From Pseudomonas chlororaphis (GTDB lineage: Bacteria > Pseudomonadota > Gammaproteobacteria > Pseudomonadales > Pseudomonadaceae): a DNA stretch of 64,000 nucleotides. The DNA lies in NCBI RefSeq assembly GCF_001921865.1, contig NZ_MSCT01000006.1:248001-312000 (forward strand), in the 5' to 3' direction. The translations under genes and the position numbers were made by a program. Shown piece by piece: positions 1-8,801 of this stretch. How positions within the stretch are numbered: the stretch's first letter is position 1; each line of letters opens with the position of its first letter. The notes under the pieces are model-generated. The model was not told the DNA's origin. It did no database searches and saw nothing but the letters and a program-made list of their open reading frames with translations.

Positions 1-495
1 CTGTGGCAGGATGCGGCCGTCGTTGGGCTTGAGGATCGGCAGTTCGGGAATCAGGCTGCCGATCTTCAGTTCGGTGGCGGAGATCTTCATCTTGCCGGTC
101 AGGCCGAGCTTGGAGTACTCGTCGGCGGCGCGCCCGTTGTCGTGGGTCGGCAGCAGGCCGGTGCCGGTACGGTCGGGGCTGGAGTCGAGCTTGATGCCGA
201 GCATGCCCAGCGCGTCGACGCCAAAACCCACGGTGCCGTCGGTATAGCCCGATTGCAGGTTGAGCATGAAACCCTGGGCCCATTCGTCGCGCTTGGATTG
301 CTGGGCGCTGGTGCCGTCGCGGAAGTCGCGGTTGAAGTACATGTTGCGGGTTTCGAGGGTGCCGCTGCTGTCTTCGAAGAAGGCGGCCTGGCTGATCGGC
401 GAGAAACCGGCGAAGGCGGCGGCGCTGGCGAGGGCGGTGTGGCTGAGACGGGAAAGACGGGCAGGCCGGCAGGCCTGAAGCTGCATGAAGAGCAT
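1..495 (-). CDS. opdH: OprD-family outer-membrane porin, probable tricarboxylate porin (5' part only)
   Basis: The N-terminal 165 codons of an outer-membrane porin; the gene runs off the left edge, so the C-terminal beta-strands are not visible. The start at 495 has a GGAGT ribosome-binding site 8 bases upstream; a second ATG at 486 is in frame. A signal peptide ends around the residues ISQAAFFED, and the mature protein begins with the OprD-type segment GTLETRNMYFNRDFRDG, followed by regularly spaced barrel strands. It is divergent from tctDE. In P. aeruginosa the porin next to tctDE is OpdH, which takes up citrate and other tricarboxylates, so that assignment is by gene order plus family. 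OprD family membership is clear; the substrate is inferred. Confidence 0.85.
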   Translation of the reverse strand, partial: MLFMQLQACRPARLSRLSHTALASAAAFAGFSPISQAAFFEDSSGTLETRNMYFNRDFRDGTSAQQSKRDEWAQGFMLNLQSGYTDGTVGFGVDALGMLGIKLDSSPDRTGTGLLPTHDNGRAADEYSKLGLTGKMKISATELKIGSLIPELPILKPNDGRILPQ

Positions 496-730
496 CGAGT
501 TGTACTCCGTTATTGTTCTTATTGGCGAAAACGCTTCGAGGCGTTTTTCGGGGCGCTACCGGGAGGTAGCCACGGAAGTCGAAACAATCCGTAACAGGAC
601 TCTAAAGCGCCAACCTTTCGCTAACCTTTCAGCAGACTTTCACGGTTTCCGGGCTTCACAGCAGCGGTCCCGGCTGTAAACTCCGCGGCAATAAAAAGCG
701 CCGTCGCCCCCTGAACGAGGTAGAAAATCC

Positions 731-1402
731 ATGCGCGTGCTTCTCGTCGAAGACCACCTGCAGCTGGCTGAAAGTGTCGCCCAGGCGCTCAAGAGCACCG
801 GTTTGACCGTGGATGTGCTGCACGACGGCGTCGCCGCGGACCTGGCCCTGGGCAGCGAGGACTACGCCATGGCAATCCTCGACGTGGGCCTGCCGCGCCT
901 GGATGGTTTCGAGGTGCTGGCGCGCCTGCGAGCCCGGGGCAAGAACCTGCCGGTACTGATGCTGACCGCGCGCAGCGACGTGAAGGACCGGGTCCACGGT
1001 CTCAACCTCGGGGCCGACGACTACCTGGCCAAGCCCTTCGAGCTGACCGAGCTGGAAGCACGGGTCAAGGCCCTGCTGCGGCGCAGCGTGCTCGGCGGCG
1101 AACGGGTGCAGCGCTGTGGCGTGCTGGCCTACGACCTCGATACCCGGCGCTTTGCCCTCGGCGAGGAACTGCTGACCCTGACCTCCCGCGAGCAGGCCGT
1201 GCTCGAGGCGCTGATCGCCCGCCCGGGGCGGGTCATGAGCAAGGAGCAATTGGCGTCCCAGGTGTTCGGCCTGGACGAAGAGGCCAGCCCGGACGCCATC
1301 GAGATCTACGTCCACCGCTTGCGCAAGAAACTCGACGGCCACGCGGTGGCCATCGTGACCTTCCGCGGCCTCGGCTACCTGCTGGAAAGCCGCGATGCAT
1401 AG
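731..1402 (+). CDS. tctD: TctD-type OmpR-family response regulator
   Basis: A 223-residue DNA-binding response regulator. The receiver domain (residues 1-115) has the acidic pair E7-D8, phosphoacceptor D51 (AILDVGLP) and the conserved Lys of the LAKPF segment near 100. A winged-helix OmpR-type domain fills the C-terminal half, ending RLRKKL...FRGLGYLL. It overlaps the sensor gene downstream by 8 bases, so the pair is co-translated. With the divergent OprD-type porin upstream, the likely role is to switch on porin and tricarboxylate transporter genes when citrate-like substrates are present, as known for TctDE in other Pseudomonas; the target is inferred from context. Confidence 0.9.
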   Translation: MRVLLVEDHLQLAESVAQALKSTGLTVDVLHDGVAADLALGSEDYAMAILDVGLPRLDGFEVLARLRARGKNLPVLMLTARSDVKDRVHGLNLGADDYLAKPFELTELEARVKALLRRSVLGGERVQRCGVLAYDLDTRRFALGEELLTLTSREQAVLEALIARPGRVMSKEQLASQVFGLDEEASPDAIEIYVHRLRKKLDGHAVAIVTFRGLGYLLESRDA

Positions 1403-2780
1403 GCCCAGCAGCCTGCGCTGGCGCCTGCTGTGGAACCTTGCGCTGTTGCTGGTGGTGCTGATGCTGGCCAGCGGCCTGAGCGCCTACTGGAACGGCCGCG
1501 AGGCGGCGGACACCGCCTACGACCGGACCCTGCTGGCCTCGGCCCGGACCATCGCCGCCGGCCTGTCCCAGCGCGACGGCGGCCTCAGCGCCAACGTGCC
1601 CTATGTCGCCCTTGACACTTTCGCCTACGACAGCGCCGGGCGGATCTATTACCAGGTCAACGACATCCACCGGCAGCTGATTTCCGGTTACGAAAACCTG
1701 CCCGGCCCGCCGCCGGGCACGCCGCGCACCGATGACTACCCGGCGCTGGCGCGGTTCTACGATGCCACTTATCAGGGGCAGAACGTCCGGGTGGTGAGCC
1801 TGCTCAAGGCGGTCAGCGAACCGAACATGAACGGCATGGCCGAGATTCGCGTGGCCGAGACCGACGAGGCGCGGGTCAGGATGGCCCGCAGCCTGATGGC
1901 CGACACCTTGCTGCGCCTGGGGATGCTGGCCATCGGTGCGTTGCTGTTGGTGTGGTTCGCGGTCAGCGCCGCGTTGCGCCCGCTGGAACGTTTGCGTAGC
2001 GCGGTGGAGGAGCGCCAGTCCGACGATTTGCGGCCCTTGCCGCTGGTCGAGGTGCAGCGCGAGTTGTGGCCGCTGGTGCGGGCGCTCAACCACTTCACCG
2101 AGCGCTTGCGTGGGCAGTTCGAGCGCCAGGCGCAGTTCATCGCCGATGCTGCCCATGAATTGCGCACCCCGTTGGCGGCGCTCAAGGCGCGCCTGGAGCT
2201 GGGGCTGCGCGCCTCGGAACCCGAGACCTGGCGCACCACCCTGGAAAGCGCCGCCCAGGGCACCGACCGCCTGACCCATCTGGCCAACCAACTGCTGTCC
2301 CTGGCGCGGATCGAAAACGGTGCGCGGGCGATTGCCGAGGGCGGCGCACAATTGCTCGACCTCAGCCAACTGGCCCGCGAGCTGGGCATGGCCATGGCGC
2401 CCTTGGCCCATGCCCGGGGCATCGCCCTGGCCCTGGAAGCCGACGAGCCGGTCTGGTTGCGCGGCGAGCCGACCCTGTTGAACGAGTTGCTGAGCAACCT
2501 GGTGGACAACGCCCTGGCCCACACCAAGCCGGGCGGTAATGTGATTCTGCGGGTCAGCGCGCCGGCGGTGCTGGAAGTGGAAGACGACGGCCCGGGGATT
2601 CCCCTGGAGGACCGCGACCGGGTATTCGAGCGCTTCTATCGGCGCAATCCCCATGTCGCCGGTTCCGGCCTGGGCCTGGCGATCGTCGGTGAGATCTGCC
2701 GCGCGCACCTGGCGCAGATCAGCCTGCACGACGGCGCACAGGCTGGATTGAAGGTGCGGGTGAGTTTCAACGCGGGCTAG
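1395..2780 (+). CDS. tctE: TctE-type sensor histidine kinase
   Basis: A 461-residue inner-membrane sensor kinase. An N-terminal membrane helix (about 15-33) leads into a periplasmic sensor domain of the 2CSK_N type (to about 170). A second helix (about 172-195) and a short linker lead to the dimerisation box with the phosphorylated His in AAHELRTPL. The ATPase domain carries the N box (NLVDNALAHT), G1 (EDDGPGIP) and G2 (GSGLGLAIV). The ATG lies inside the last codons of tctD. It would phosphorylate TctD in response to external tricarboxylates; the ligand is inferred from gene order with the porin. Confidence 0.9.
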   Translation: MHRPSSLRWRLLWNLALLLVVLMLASGLSAYWNGREAADTAYDRTLLASARTIAAGLSQRDGGLSANVPYVALDTFAYDSAGRIYYQVNDIHRQLISGYENLPGPPPGTPRTDDYPALARFYDATYQGQNVRVVSLLKAVSEPNMNGMAEIRVAETDEARVRMARSLMADTLLRLGMLAIGALLLVWFAVSAALRPLERLRSAVEERQSDDLRPLPLVEVQRELWPLVRALNHFTERLRGQFERQAQFIADAAHELRTPLAALKARLELGLRASEPETWRTTLESAAQGTDRLTHLANQLLSLARIENGARAIAEGGAQLLDLSQLARELGMAMAPLAHARGIALALEADEPVWLRGEPTLLNELLSNLVDNALAHTKPGGNVILRVSAPAVLEVEDDGPGIPLEDRDRVFERFYRRNPHVAGSGLGLAIVGEICRAHLAQISLHDGAQAGLKVRVSFNAG

Positions 2781-2793
2781 AGATTGCGCTGTC

Positions 2794-3615
2794 TCAGTAG
2801 AACATCGAACGCGATTCTGCCAGGTCGTCGCACATTGCCTTGTTCTCGGGGTCGATCCTGAGCTTCTTGAACGCCGGCACGCTGAAGGCGTCGACCTTGG
2901 CCAGCGGGTGATCGCTGTCCTTGTGGCAATACAAGGTGGCGACTTGCACCAGGTCGACATAGTCCACGCGCTGCGACTGGCGTTTGAAGTCCAGGTACTG
3001 CCCCGGCAAGGTCGCCAGTTGTTCCGGAAACTCCCAGACTTGCAACAGCTTGTCCCCCAGCAGCGGGTGGATGTGCTCGATCACATGGTTGAGGCTGACC
3101 GGATCGGACAGCAGCTCATAGTGGTCTTCGGCATAGGTCAGGATCGGCAGCACGCCGATCTGGTGCACCAGCCCGCCGAGGGCGGCCTGGTCGGGTTTCA
3201 ATTGGGTATGGCTGCGGCACAGCGCATAGCTGACGCCGGCCACTTCCAGGCTGCGACGCCAGACGTCGTGCATTTTCTGCGCGACCACATCGGAGCGGGC
3301 ATGGAAAATCTGCTCCATGACCAGGCCGATCGCCAGGTTGCTGCTGTAGTTGACGCCCAGGCGGGTAATCGCGGTGTGCAGGTCGGTGACTTCCTGGGTG
3401 GCGCGCAGCAGGGGGCTGTTGACCACTTTGATCAGGCGCGCCGACAGCGCCGTATCCCGGCCGATCACTTTGCTCAGGGTGCTGACGCTGATTTCCGGAT
3501 CTTCCGCGGCCCGGCGAATCTGCAGGGCCACTTCCGGCAACGTTGGCAGAACCAGGTCATCGTTATCGATGGCCTCAACCAAATCCTGTTGGACCTTTTC
3601 CGCCAGCTCACTCAT
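2794..3615 (-). CDS. HDOD-domain protein
   Basis: A 273-residue cytoplasmic protein made almost entirely of an HDOD domain, a catalytically silent relative of HD phosphohydrolases found in signalling proteins. The HDOD hallmark segments LPTLPEVALQIRRA (about 23-36), the helix SARLIKVVNSPLLR and the AITRLGV turn are all present. No receiver, GGDEF or EAL domain is attached. It converges on tctE, leaving 13 bases between the stops, and lies downstream of ygfZ on the same strand with a 36-base gap, so it may be co-transcribed with ygfZ. P. aeruginosa has a comparable gene in this position. The precise function is unknown. Confidence 0.85.
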   Translation of the reverse strand: MSELAEKVQQDLVEAIDNDDLVLPTLPEVALQIRRAAEDPEISVSTLSKVIGRDTALSARLIKVVNSPLLRATQEVTDLHTAITRLGVNYSSNLAIGLVMEQIFHARSDVVAQKMHDVWRRSLEVAGVSYALCRSHTQLKPDQAALGGLVHQIGVLPILTYAEDHYELLSDPVSLNHVIEHIHPLLGDKLLQVWEFPEQLATLPGQYLDFKRQSQRVDYVDLVQVATLYCHKDSDHPLAKVDAFSVPAFKKLRIDPENKAMCDDLAESRSMFY

Positions 3616-3651
3616 TTCTGTTCTCTAGGGTATTGCATGAAGTTGCTGCGA

Positions 3652-4596
3652 TCAGCGTTGGATTTCCCGATCGCGATCCAGCGAGTAAGGCAAGTCCAGC
3701 AGGCGCAGCCGCGGACCTTCGAGCGCGCCGAGGTGGAGATTGCCATCCTCTGCGGCTTCGGCCTGCAGCACGGCCAGGAGTTCAATGTTCTGTTCGGCGT
3801 TGGCCGCGATCACCACTTCGCCGACGGAGCTGGCGTGGGTCGGGGAAAACAGCGCGGTGCCGGGTTCAGGCAGTGGTTCCGCGGCGTCCAGGACCAGGCG
3901 GTACAGGCGGCGCTTGAGTTTGCCCAGGTACTGCATGCGCGCGACGATTTCCTGGCCGGTGTAGCAGCCTTTCTTGAAACTGACGCCGCCGATGGCCTGC
4001 AGATTGAGCATTTGCGGAATGAACAGCTCGCGGGTCGCCGGCATGACCTGGCCGATACCGGCGCGAATCTGCCCCAGCAACCATTGGTTGAGGTCGCCTT
4101 CGGGCAATTGCGCAGAAAGCTTTTCGCGCAGGCCTTGCGCTTGCTCCGCCGGTACCCAGAGTTCGGCCCGTTGCGGCGAAACACGAAGGGCGATCAGGCC
4201 GTCGTTGCGGGCAACGGCGCCGTCTTCCTGGGGCAGTTCCAGGCCTAGGGCGGCCAGCACGGCATCGGCGTTGCCGAGGCCGAAGCGAGCCCATTGGGCG
4301 CTTTCATCGCTGAGCTTGGCCTTGGAGAACACTGCGTACTTCTTCAGGTCTGCCAATTGCGCTTCCAGCAGCGGCGTGGCCATGGCCAGCAGGCAGCCGT
4401 CACCTTCGAGCAGGATGCGAAAGCTCGATTGCATGCGGCCTTTCTGGGTGCAGCGGGCGCCCAGGCTGGACTGGGTCGGGCTGAGGTAATTGAGGTTGCA
4501 GGTCAGCTGGCCCTGAAGGAACTTGCTGGCATCGGGGCCGCGGACGGCGAGAACGCCCTCGTGGGACAGGGGGCAGAAAAAAGCGGAATCAGCCAT
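3652..4596 (-). CDS. ygfZ: tRNA-modifying / iron-sulfur repair protein YgfZ (folate-binding)
   Basis: A 314-residue GcvT-like folate-binding protein. The signature KGCYTGQE, with the reactive cysteine, sits near residue 225 (FKKGCYTGQEIVARMQY). The N-terminal segment GVLAVRGPDASKFLQGQLT is the usual YgfZ opening. In E. coli the protein supports the folate-dependent maintenance of some Fe-S enzymes, including MiaB. It is divergent from sdhE, the other assembly factor of respiratory complex II, with about 150 bases between the starts; this pairing is common in gamma-proteobacteria. Confidence 0.92.
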   Translation of the reverse strand: MADSAFFCPLSHEGVLAVRGPDASKFLQGQLTCNLNYLSPTQSSLGARCTQKGRMQSSFRILLEGDGCLLAMATPLLEAQLADLKKYAVFSKAKLSDESAQWARFGLGNADAVLAALGLELPQEDGAVARNDGLIALRVSPQRAELWVPAEQAQGLREKLSAQLPEGDLNQWLLGQIRAGIGQVMPATRELFIPQMLNLQAIGGVSFKKGCYTGQEIVARMQYLGKLKRRLYRLVLDAAEPLPEPGTALFSPTHASSVGEVVIAANAEQNIELLAVLQAEAAEDGNLHLGALEGPRLRLLDLPYSLDRDREIQR

Positions 4597-4745
4597 GGGT
4601 CATCGCAGGGTAAAAAAGTCTGGGGGACATCATAAGGGGGCGCCCTTGAAATGGGTAGTTCACAAAGGATGGGCGGCACCGACCAAAGCCGAGTGTCCCG
4701 ATGTCCGTCGGCCTGTATACTCGCGCTCTATTTGAGGAGCGCTCC

Positions 4746-5000
4746 ATGGTCGAAGATGTTGAACTGAACCGCCTCTACTGGCACAGCCGCCGCGGCATGC
4801 TGGAACTGGACGTGTTGCTGGTGCCATTCGTGAAAGAAGTCTATTCGCAGCTGAACGACGTCGATCGTGCCTGCTACGTCAGGTTGCTCGAATGCGAAGA
4901 CCAGGACATGTTCGGCTGGTTCATGGAGCGCTCCGAGTCCGAGGATCCCGAGCTGCAGCGCATGGTCCGCATGATCCTGGATCGTGTTCAACCCAAGTAA
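4746..5000 (+). CDS. sdhE: Succinate dehydrogenase flavinylation factor SdhE (YgfY/CptB)
   Basis: An 84-residue protein of the SdhE family, which promotes covalent attachment of FAD to SdhA. The family core RRGMLELD (residues about 15-22) and the later DQDMFGWFM segment are present. The start at 4746 follows a GAGGAG-like site. Its last codons overlap the GTG start of ygfX, so the two are translationally coupled, as in E. coli ygfYX. Confidence 0.9.
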   Translation: MVEDVELNRLYWHSRRGMLELDVLLVPFVKEVYSQLNDVDRACYVRLLECEDQDMFGWFMERSESEDPELQRMVRMILDRVQPK

Positions 5001-5436
5001 CGCCTTCGAGTGCCGCTGGCAGCCTTCCCGGCAATTGCTCGCGGCCTATCTCCTGGCCCAGCTGTTCGCGCTGGGCGCCTTGCTGATGCTCGACATCCCG
5101 CTCTGGGCCCGCCTGCCGGGAACTGCCGCGTGCCTGATACATGGCGCCTGGGCATTGCCACGCCAGATTCTGCTGAATCATGGCGCGGCGTTCACTGGCC
5201 TGCGCCGTAATGCCGACGGCTGGCAACTGTGGAGCGCGGGGCAGGGCTGGCAAGCGGTGCAGTTGCGTCCCGACAGCCTGGCCTTGCCACTTCTGGTGGT
5301 GTTGCGTTTTCGCTTGCCGGGGGAACGGTGGGTGAGGTCGGTCTGTGTGCCACGGGACGCGCAGGCGGCCGAGGTGCACCGGCGCCTGCGCGTACGGCTC
5401 AAGTTCAGCCGGCGTAGGTGGGCGGCACCAGGATAG
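4984..5436 (+). CDS. ygfX: YgfX-family membrane protein
   Basis: A 150-residue inner-membrane protein with a GTG start inside the end of sdhE. Two hydrophobic helices (about residues 18-37 and 40-58) precede a soluble beta-rich tail rich in Arg at its end. In E. coli the partner pair YgfY/YgfX (CptB/CptA) has been described as acting on the cytoskeleton, but SdhE is also a flavinylation factor, so the role of YgfX here is uncertain. Its 3' end overlaps the convergent nadB gene by 32 bases. Confidence 0.8.
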   Translation: MFNPSNAFECRWQPSRQLLAAYLLAQLFALGALLMLDIPLWARLPGTAACLIHGAWALPRQILLNHGAAFTGLRRNADGWQLWSAGQGWQAVQLRPDSLALPLLVVLRFRLPGERWVRSVCVPRDAQAAEVHRRLRVRLKFSRRRWAAPG

Positions 5437-7021
5437 TGTCGAGCGCGTCGGGCAGCAGGTCCGGGTAGTCGAGGGTGTAGTGCAGGCCCCGGCTTTCCTT
5501 GCGCTCCATCGCCGAGCGAATCATCAATTCGGCGACCTGGGCCAGGTTGCGCAGCTCGATCAGGTCACGGCTGACCTTGTAGTTGCTGTAGAACTCATCG
5601 ATTTCGTCCAGCAGCAGACGCACCCGGTGCTGAGCCCGTTGCAGGCGTTTGTTGGTCCGCACGATGCCGACATAGTCCCACATGAATCGCCGCAGTTCGT
5701 CCCAGTTGTGCGCAATGATCACGTCCTCGTCGGAGTCGGTGACCTGGCTCGCGTCCCAGGCGGGCAGGGCGATCGGAATGGCGATCTGCGGCAGTTGTTC
5801 GAGAATGTCGGTCGCCGCGGAACGGGCGTAGACGAAACACTCCAGCAGCGAGTTGCTGGCCATGCGATTGGCGCCGTGCAAGCCGGTGAAGCTGGTTTCG
5901 CCAATGGCATACAGGCCCGGAACGTCGGTGCGGCCTTGCTGGTCGACCATCACCCCGCCGCAGGTGTAGTGCGCGGCCGGGACCACCGGGATCGGCTGCC
6001 GGGTGATATCGATGGAGAACTCCAGGCAGCGCTCGTACACGGTCGGGAAGTGGCTCTTGATGAAGTCCGCCGGCTTGTGGCTGATGTCCAGGTACACGCA
6101 GTCGACACCCAGGCGCTTCATTTCATGGTCGATGGCCCGAGCCACGATATCCCGCGGCGCCAGCTCGGCGCGTGGGTCGAAACGCTGCATGAAGCGTTCG
6201 CCGTTGGGCAGCTTCAGGTGGGCGCCCTCGCCGCGCAAGGCTTCGGTGATCAGGAAACTCTTGGCCTGCGGATGATAGAGGCAGGTCGGGTGGAACTGAT
6301 TGAACTCCAGGTTGGCCACCCGGCAGCCCGAGCGCCAGGCCATGGCAATGCCATCGCCGCAGGCGCCGTCGGGGTTGCTGGTATAGAGGTAGACCTTGGC
6401 GGCGCCGCCGGAGGCGAGAATGACAAAGCGCGCTCCAAAGGTATCGACTTCTCCGGTGGCGCGATCGAGCACGTAGGCGCCCAGGCAGCGATCGCCTTCC
6501 AGGCCCAGGCGCTTTTCGGTGATCAGGTCGACGGCGACCCGCTGCTCCAGCAGTTCGATGTTCGGGCGTTGCCGGGCCTGGTTCAGCAAGGTCTTGAAAA
6601 TGGCCGCGCCGGTGGCGTCGGCGGCATGGATGATGCGGCGATGGCTGTGGCCGCCTTCGCGGGTCAGGTGGAACTCGAAACCGCCGTCTTCATTGCTCGA
6701 TTGCTCGTCGCGGGTGAAGGGGACCCCTTGGTCGATCAGCCACTGGATCGCCTCGCGGCTATGCTCGACGGTGAAGCGGACGGCGTCTTCATGGCACAGG
6801 CCGCCACCGGCGTTGAGGGTGTCGTCGACGTGGGACTCGACGGTGTCGGTGTCGTCCAGCACTGCCGCGACGCCACCTTGAGCCCAATAGGTCGAGCCAT
6901 TGGCGAGATTGCCCTTGCTCAAGACGGCAATTTGCAAATGACCGGGCAAGGTCAGCGCAAGGCTCAGACCGGCAGCGCCGCTGCCAATCACCAGGACATC
7001 GTGTTGAAACTGTTGGCTCAT
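5405..7021 (-). CDS. nadB: L-aspartate oxidase
   Basis: A 538-residue flavoprotein that oxidises L-aspartate to iminoaspartate, the first step of NAD synthesis. The dinucleotide fold [13 protein letters not shown] is at the N terminus; [12 protein letters not shown], the active-site region around FHPTCLY and [13 protein letters not shown] are all typical of NadB. The chosen ATG at 7021 gives the length of the P. aeruginosa enzyme. A longer frame begins 15 codons upstream but lacks a good ribosome-binding site. Divergent from algU, as in other pseudomonads. Confidence 0.95.
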   Translation of the reverse strand: MSQQFQHDVLVIGSGAAGLSLALTLPGHLQIAVLSKGNLANGSTYWAQGGVAAVLDDTDTVESHVDDTLNAGGGLCHEDAVRFTVEHSREAIQWLIDQGVPFTRDEQSSNEDGGFEFHLTREGGHSHRRIIHAADATGAAIFKTLLNQARQRPNIELLEQRVAVDLITEKRLGLEGDRCLGAYVLDRATGEVDTFGARFVILASGGAAKVYLYTSNPDGACGDGIAMAWRSGCRVANLEFNQFHPTCLYHPQAKSFLITEALRGEGAHLKLPNGERFMQRFDPRAELAPRDIVARAIDHEMKRLGVDCVYLDISHKPADFIKSHFPTVYERCLEFSIDITRQPIPVVPAAHYTCGGVMVDQQGRTDVPGLYAIGETSFTGLHGANRMASNSLLECFVYARSAATDILEQLPQIAIPIALPAWDASQVTDSDEDVIIAHNWDELRRFMWDYVGIVRTNKRLQRAQHRVRLLLDEIDEFYSNYKVSRDLIELRNLAQVAELMIRSAMERKESRGLHYTLDYPDLLPDALDTILVPPTYAG

Positions 7022-7312
7022 TTGAAGATTCCGCTCAAAAAGCGACCCGGGTCGGGGCTGGCGCAAGACGCCTGGATCGGCGAGTCAAAGCAGCCATGCA
7101 GCCCACTAGTATATAGAGGGGGGGATCGGCACAATAGCCGGGCCTTCGTGGCATTATGAAATTATGGTGACGGGAAAGGCTGTTTTCAGCGGCGGTGGCG
7201 GGTGGCTCGATTTATCCGTCAATCCGGCGAGCTGGCGACTGTATCGAAGATGTAGCAACCTTTTTCTCTTCATGGTTACACAATGTTCGCTCTGCCCGGC
7301 TATAAAGATTGG

Positions 7313-7340
7313 GAACTTTTGCTATGGCCCCAAACTCAAT
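7313..7340 (+). promoter_or_regulatory. Distal AlgU-type promoter of algU
   Basis: GAACTT at 7313-7318, a 17-base spacer and TCAAT at 7336-7340. This resembles the sigma-22/sigma-E consensus GAACTT-N16/17-TCtgA and lies about 250 bases upstream of algU. The -10 match is weaker than in the proximal site. Confidence 0.5.
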
Positions 7341-7506
7341 AGAAGGTTGCCTGATAGAAGGGACAGCGTCGGTTTTCATGCAGGACTTGTATCGCGGTCA
7401 TGCAGCTCGATTCGACGACAGGATTATTCGCGCAGCCGGCCTTGCCCGTGCTGCGTTTTTCGTGCGTGCCAAATCAGAGCCCGCAGGAAACTTGCTTGGA
7501 GGGGGA

Positions 7507-7533
7507 GAACTTTTGCGAAAAGCCCGAGTCTAT
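7507..7533 (+). promoter_or_regulatory. Proximal AlgU-type promoter of algU
   Basis: A perfect GAACTT at 7507-7512, a 16-base spacer and TCTAT at 7529-7533, about 60 bases upstream of the algU start. It matches the sigma-22 consensus and sits where P. aeruginosa algU has an autoregulated promoter, so AlgU should activate its own operon. Confidence 0.75.
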
Positions 7534-7592
7534 GTTTGCAAGCCGGATCGTTTAGTTATGCAAGCCTCCTCCGAGCTTATCGAGGAGTGTTC

Positions 7593-8174
7593 ATGCTAAC
7601 CCAGGAAGAGGATCAGCAGCTGGTCGAACGCGTTCAGCGCGGCGACAAGCGAGCGTTCGATCTGCTAGTGCTGAAGTACCAGCACAAAATTCTCGGGTTG
7701 ATCGTGCGGTTCGTGCACGACACCCATGAAGCCCAGGATGTTGCACAAGAAGCTTTTATCAAGGCTTACCGTGCGCTTGGTAATTTCCGCGGTGACAGTG
7801 CGTTTTATACGTGGCTTTACCGTATCGCCATCAACACGGCGAAAAACTATCTGGTTTCACGCGGCCGCCGGCCGCCGGATAGCGATGTCAGTTCCGAGGA
7901 TGCAGAGTTCTACGATGGCGATCATGGCCTCAAGGATCTCGAATCACCGGAGCGCGCATTGCTGCGGGATGAGATCGAGGGCACCGTCCATCGAACCATT
8001 CAGCAATTGCCAGAAGATTTGCGTACGGCTTTAACTTTACGTGAATTCGATGGTCTGAGTTACGAGGACATTGCGAGCGTCATGCAATGTCCGGTGGGTA
8101 CCGTGCGCTCCCGGATTTTCCGCGCTCGGGAGGCCATCGATAAAGCCCTGCAGCCGTTGTTGCAGGAAAGCTGA
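7593..8174 (+). CDS. algU: Extracytoplasmic-function sigma factor AlgU (sigma-22)
   Basis: A 193-residue sigma-E-type factor that directs transcription of envelope-stress and alginate genes. Region 2 is visible as HEAQDVAQEAFIKAYRAL followed by FYTWLYRIAINTAKN; region 4 as LREFDGLSYEDIA...VGTVRSRIFRAREAI. The ATG at 7593 is chosen because it follows a CGAGGAG site and gives the exact length of P. aeruginosa AlgU; the open frame extends about 140 codons upstream without family similarity. It is held inactive by MucA encoded 31 bases downstream. Confidence 0.97.
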   Translation: MLTQEEDQQLVERVQRGDKRAFDLLVLKYQHKILGLIVRFVHDTHEAQDVAQEAFIKAYRALGNFRGDSAFYTWLYRIAINTAKNYLVSRGRRPPDSDVSSEDAEFYDGDHGLKDLESPERALLRDEIEGTVHRTIQQLPEDLRTALTLREFDGLSYEDIASVMQCPVGTVRSRIFRAREAIDKALQPLLQES

Positions 8175-8205
8175 GACAGCGGCGACAGCCAAGAGAGGAA
8201 CCGCC

Positions 8206-8793
8206 ATGAGTCGTGAAGCCCTGCAGGAATCGCTGTCCGCAGTGATGGATAACGAAGCGGACGAACTGGAATTGCGTCGGGTATTGAATGCCGTCGACGA
8301 AGTGGAAACCCGTGAGACCTGGGCCCGTTACCAGATCGCCCGTGCGGCCATGCACAAGGAATTGCTGCTCCCGCGCCTGGACATCGCTGCAGCCGTTTCT
8401 GCTGCGCTGGCGGATGAAGCCGTGCCGGCCAAGGCCACTCGTGGTCCATGGCGCAACCTGGGCCGGCTGGCCGTTGCTGCCTCGGTGACCGTTGCCGTGC
8501 TGGCGGGCGTTCGCCTGTACAACCAGGACGAGATCGCTGGTGTCGAGTTGGCTCAGCAATCGAACCAGCCAACCCTGGCTGCGCCTCAAGTTAAAGGCCC
8601 AGCGGTATTGGCCGGCTATAATGAGAGCTCCGAAGCCACTGGCCCTATGGCCAACGGCGTATTGCAAGGCCAGCCGGGCTGGCACGATCAGCGTCTGCCA
8701 AGCTACTTGCGCCAGCATGCTCAACAAGCTGCACTGAAGGGCACTGAAAGCGCCCTGCCTTACGCTCGTGCGGCGAGCCTGGAAAACCGTTAA
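8206..8793 (+). CDS. mucA: Anti-sigma factor MucA
   Basis: A 195-residue inner-membrane anti-sigma factor. The cytoplasmic N-terminal part (SREALQESLSAVMDNEADELELRRVL) binds AlgU; a single membrane helix spans about 86-104; the periplasmic tail binds MucB. The frame is complete through to the expected C terminus, so there is none of the truncating mutations that cause mucoidy. The ATG at 8206 has AGAGAGGAA upstream. It is degraded by regulated proteolysis under envelope stress. Confidence 0.95.
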   Translation: MSREALQESLSAVMDNEADELELRRVLNAVDEVETRETWARYQIARAAMHKELLLPRLDIAAAVSAALADEAVPAKATRGPWRNLGRLAVAASVTVAVLAGVRLYNQDEIAGVELAQQSNQPTLAAPQVKGPAVLAGYNESSEATGPMANGVLQGQPGWHDQRLPSYLRQHAQQAALKGTESALPYARAASLENR

Positions 8794-8801
8794 GGAGGAT
8801 C

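Larger units (their letters stand above)
7022..7592. other. nadB-algU divergent regulatory region
   Basis: A 571-base intergenic stretch without a convincing gene; a frame continuing into algU is only an upstream extension of it. It should contain the nadB promoter on the left and the algU promoters on the right, two of which are listed separately. A run of seven G bases and AT-rich bases occur near 7110-7130. Confidence 0.7.

Noticed and set aside
1233-2960. A 575-codon open frame antisense to tctD/tctE
   Set aside because: It lies opposite two well-supported genes, shows low-complexity Gln/Arg/Gly-rich sequence typical of antisense frames in high-GC DNA, and has no recognisable domain.
5345-7159. 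A 604-codon open frame antisense to nadB
   Set aside because: nadB on the other strand is complete and recognisable; the antisense product has no family features.
8206-8793. A mucoidy mutation in mucA
   Set aside because: The reading frame is intact to the normal C terminus, so the gene should be functional.
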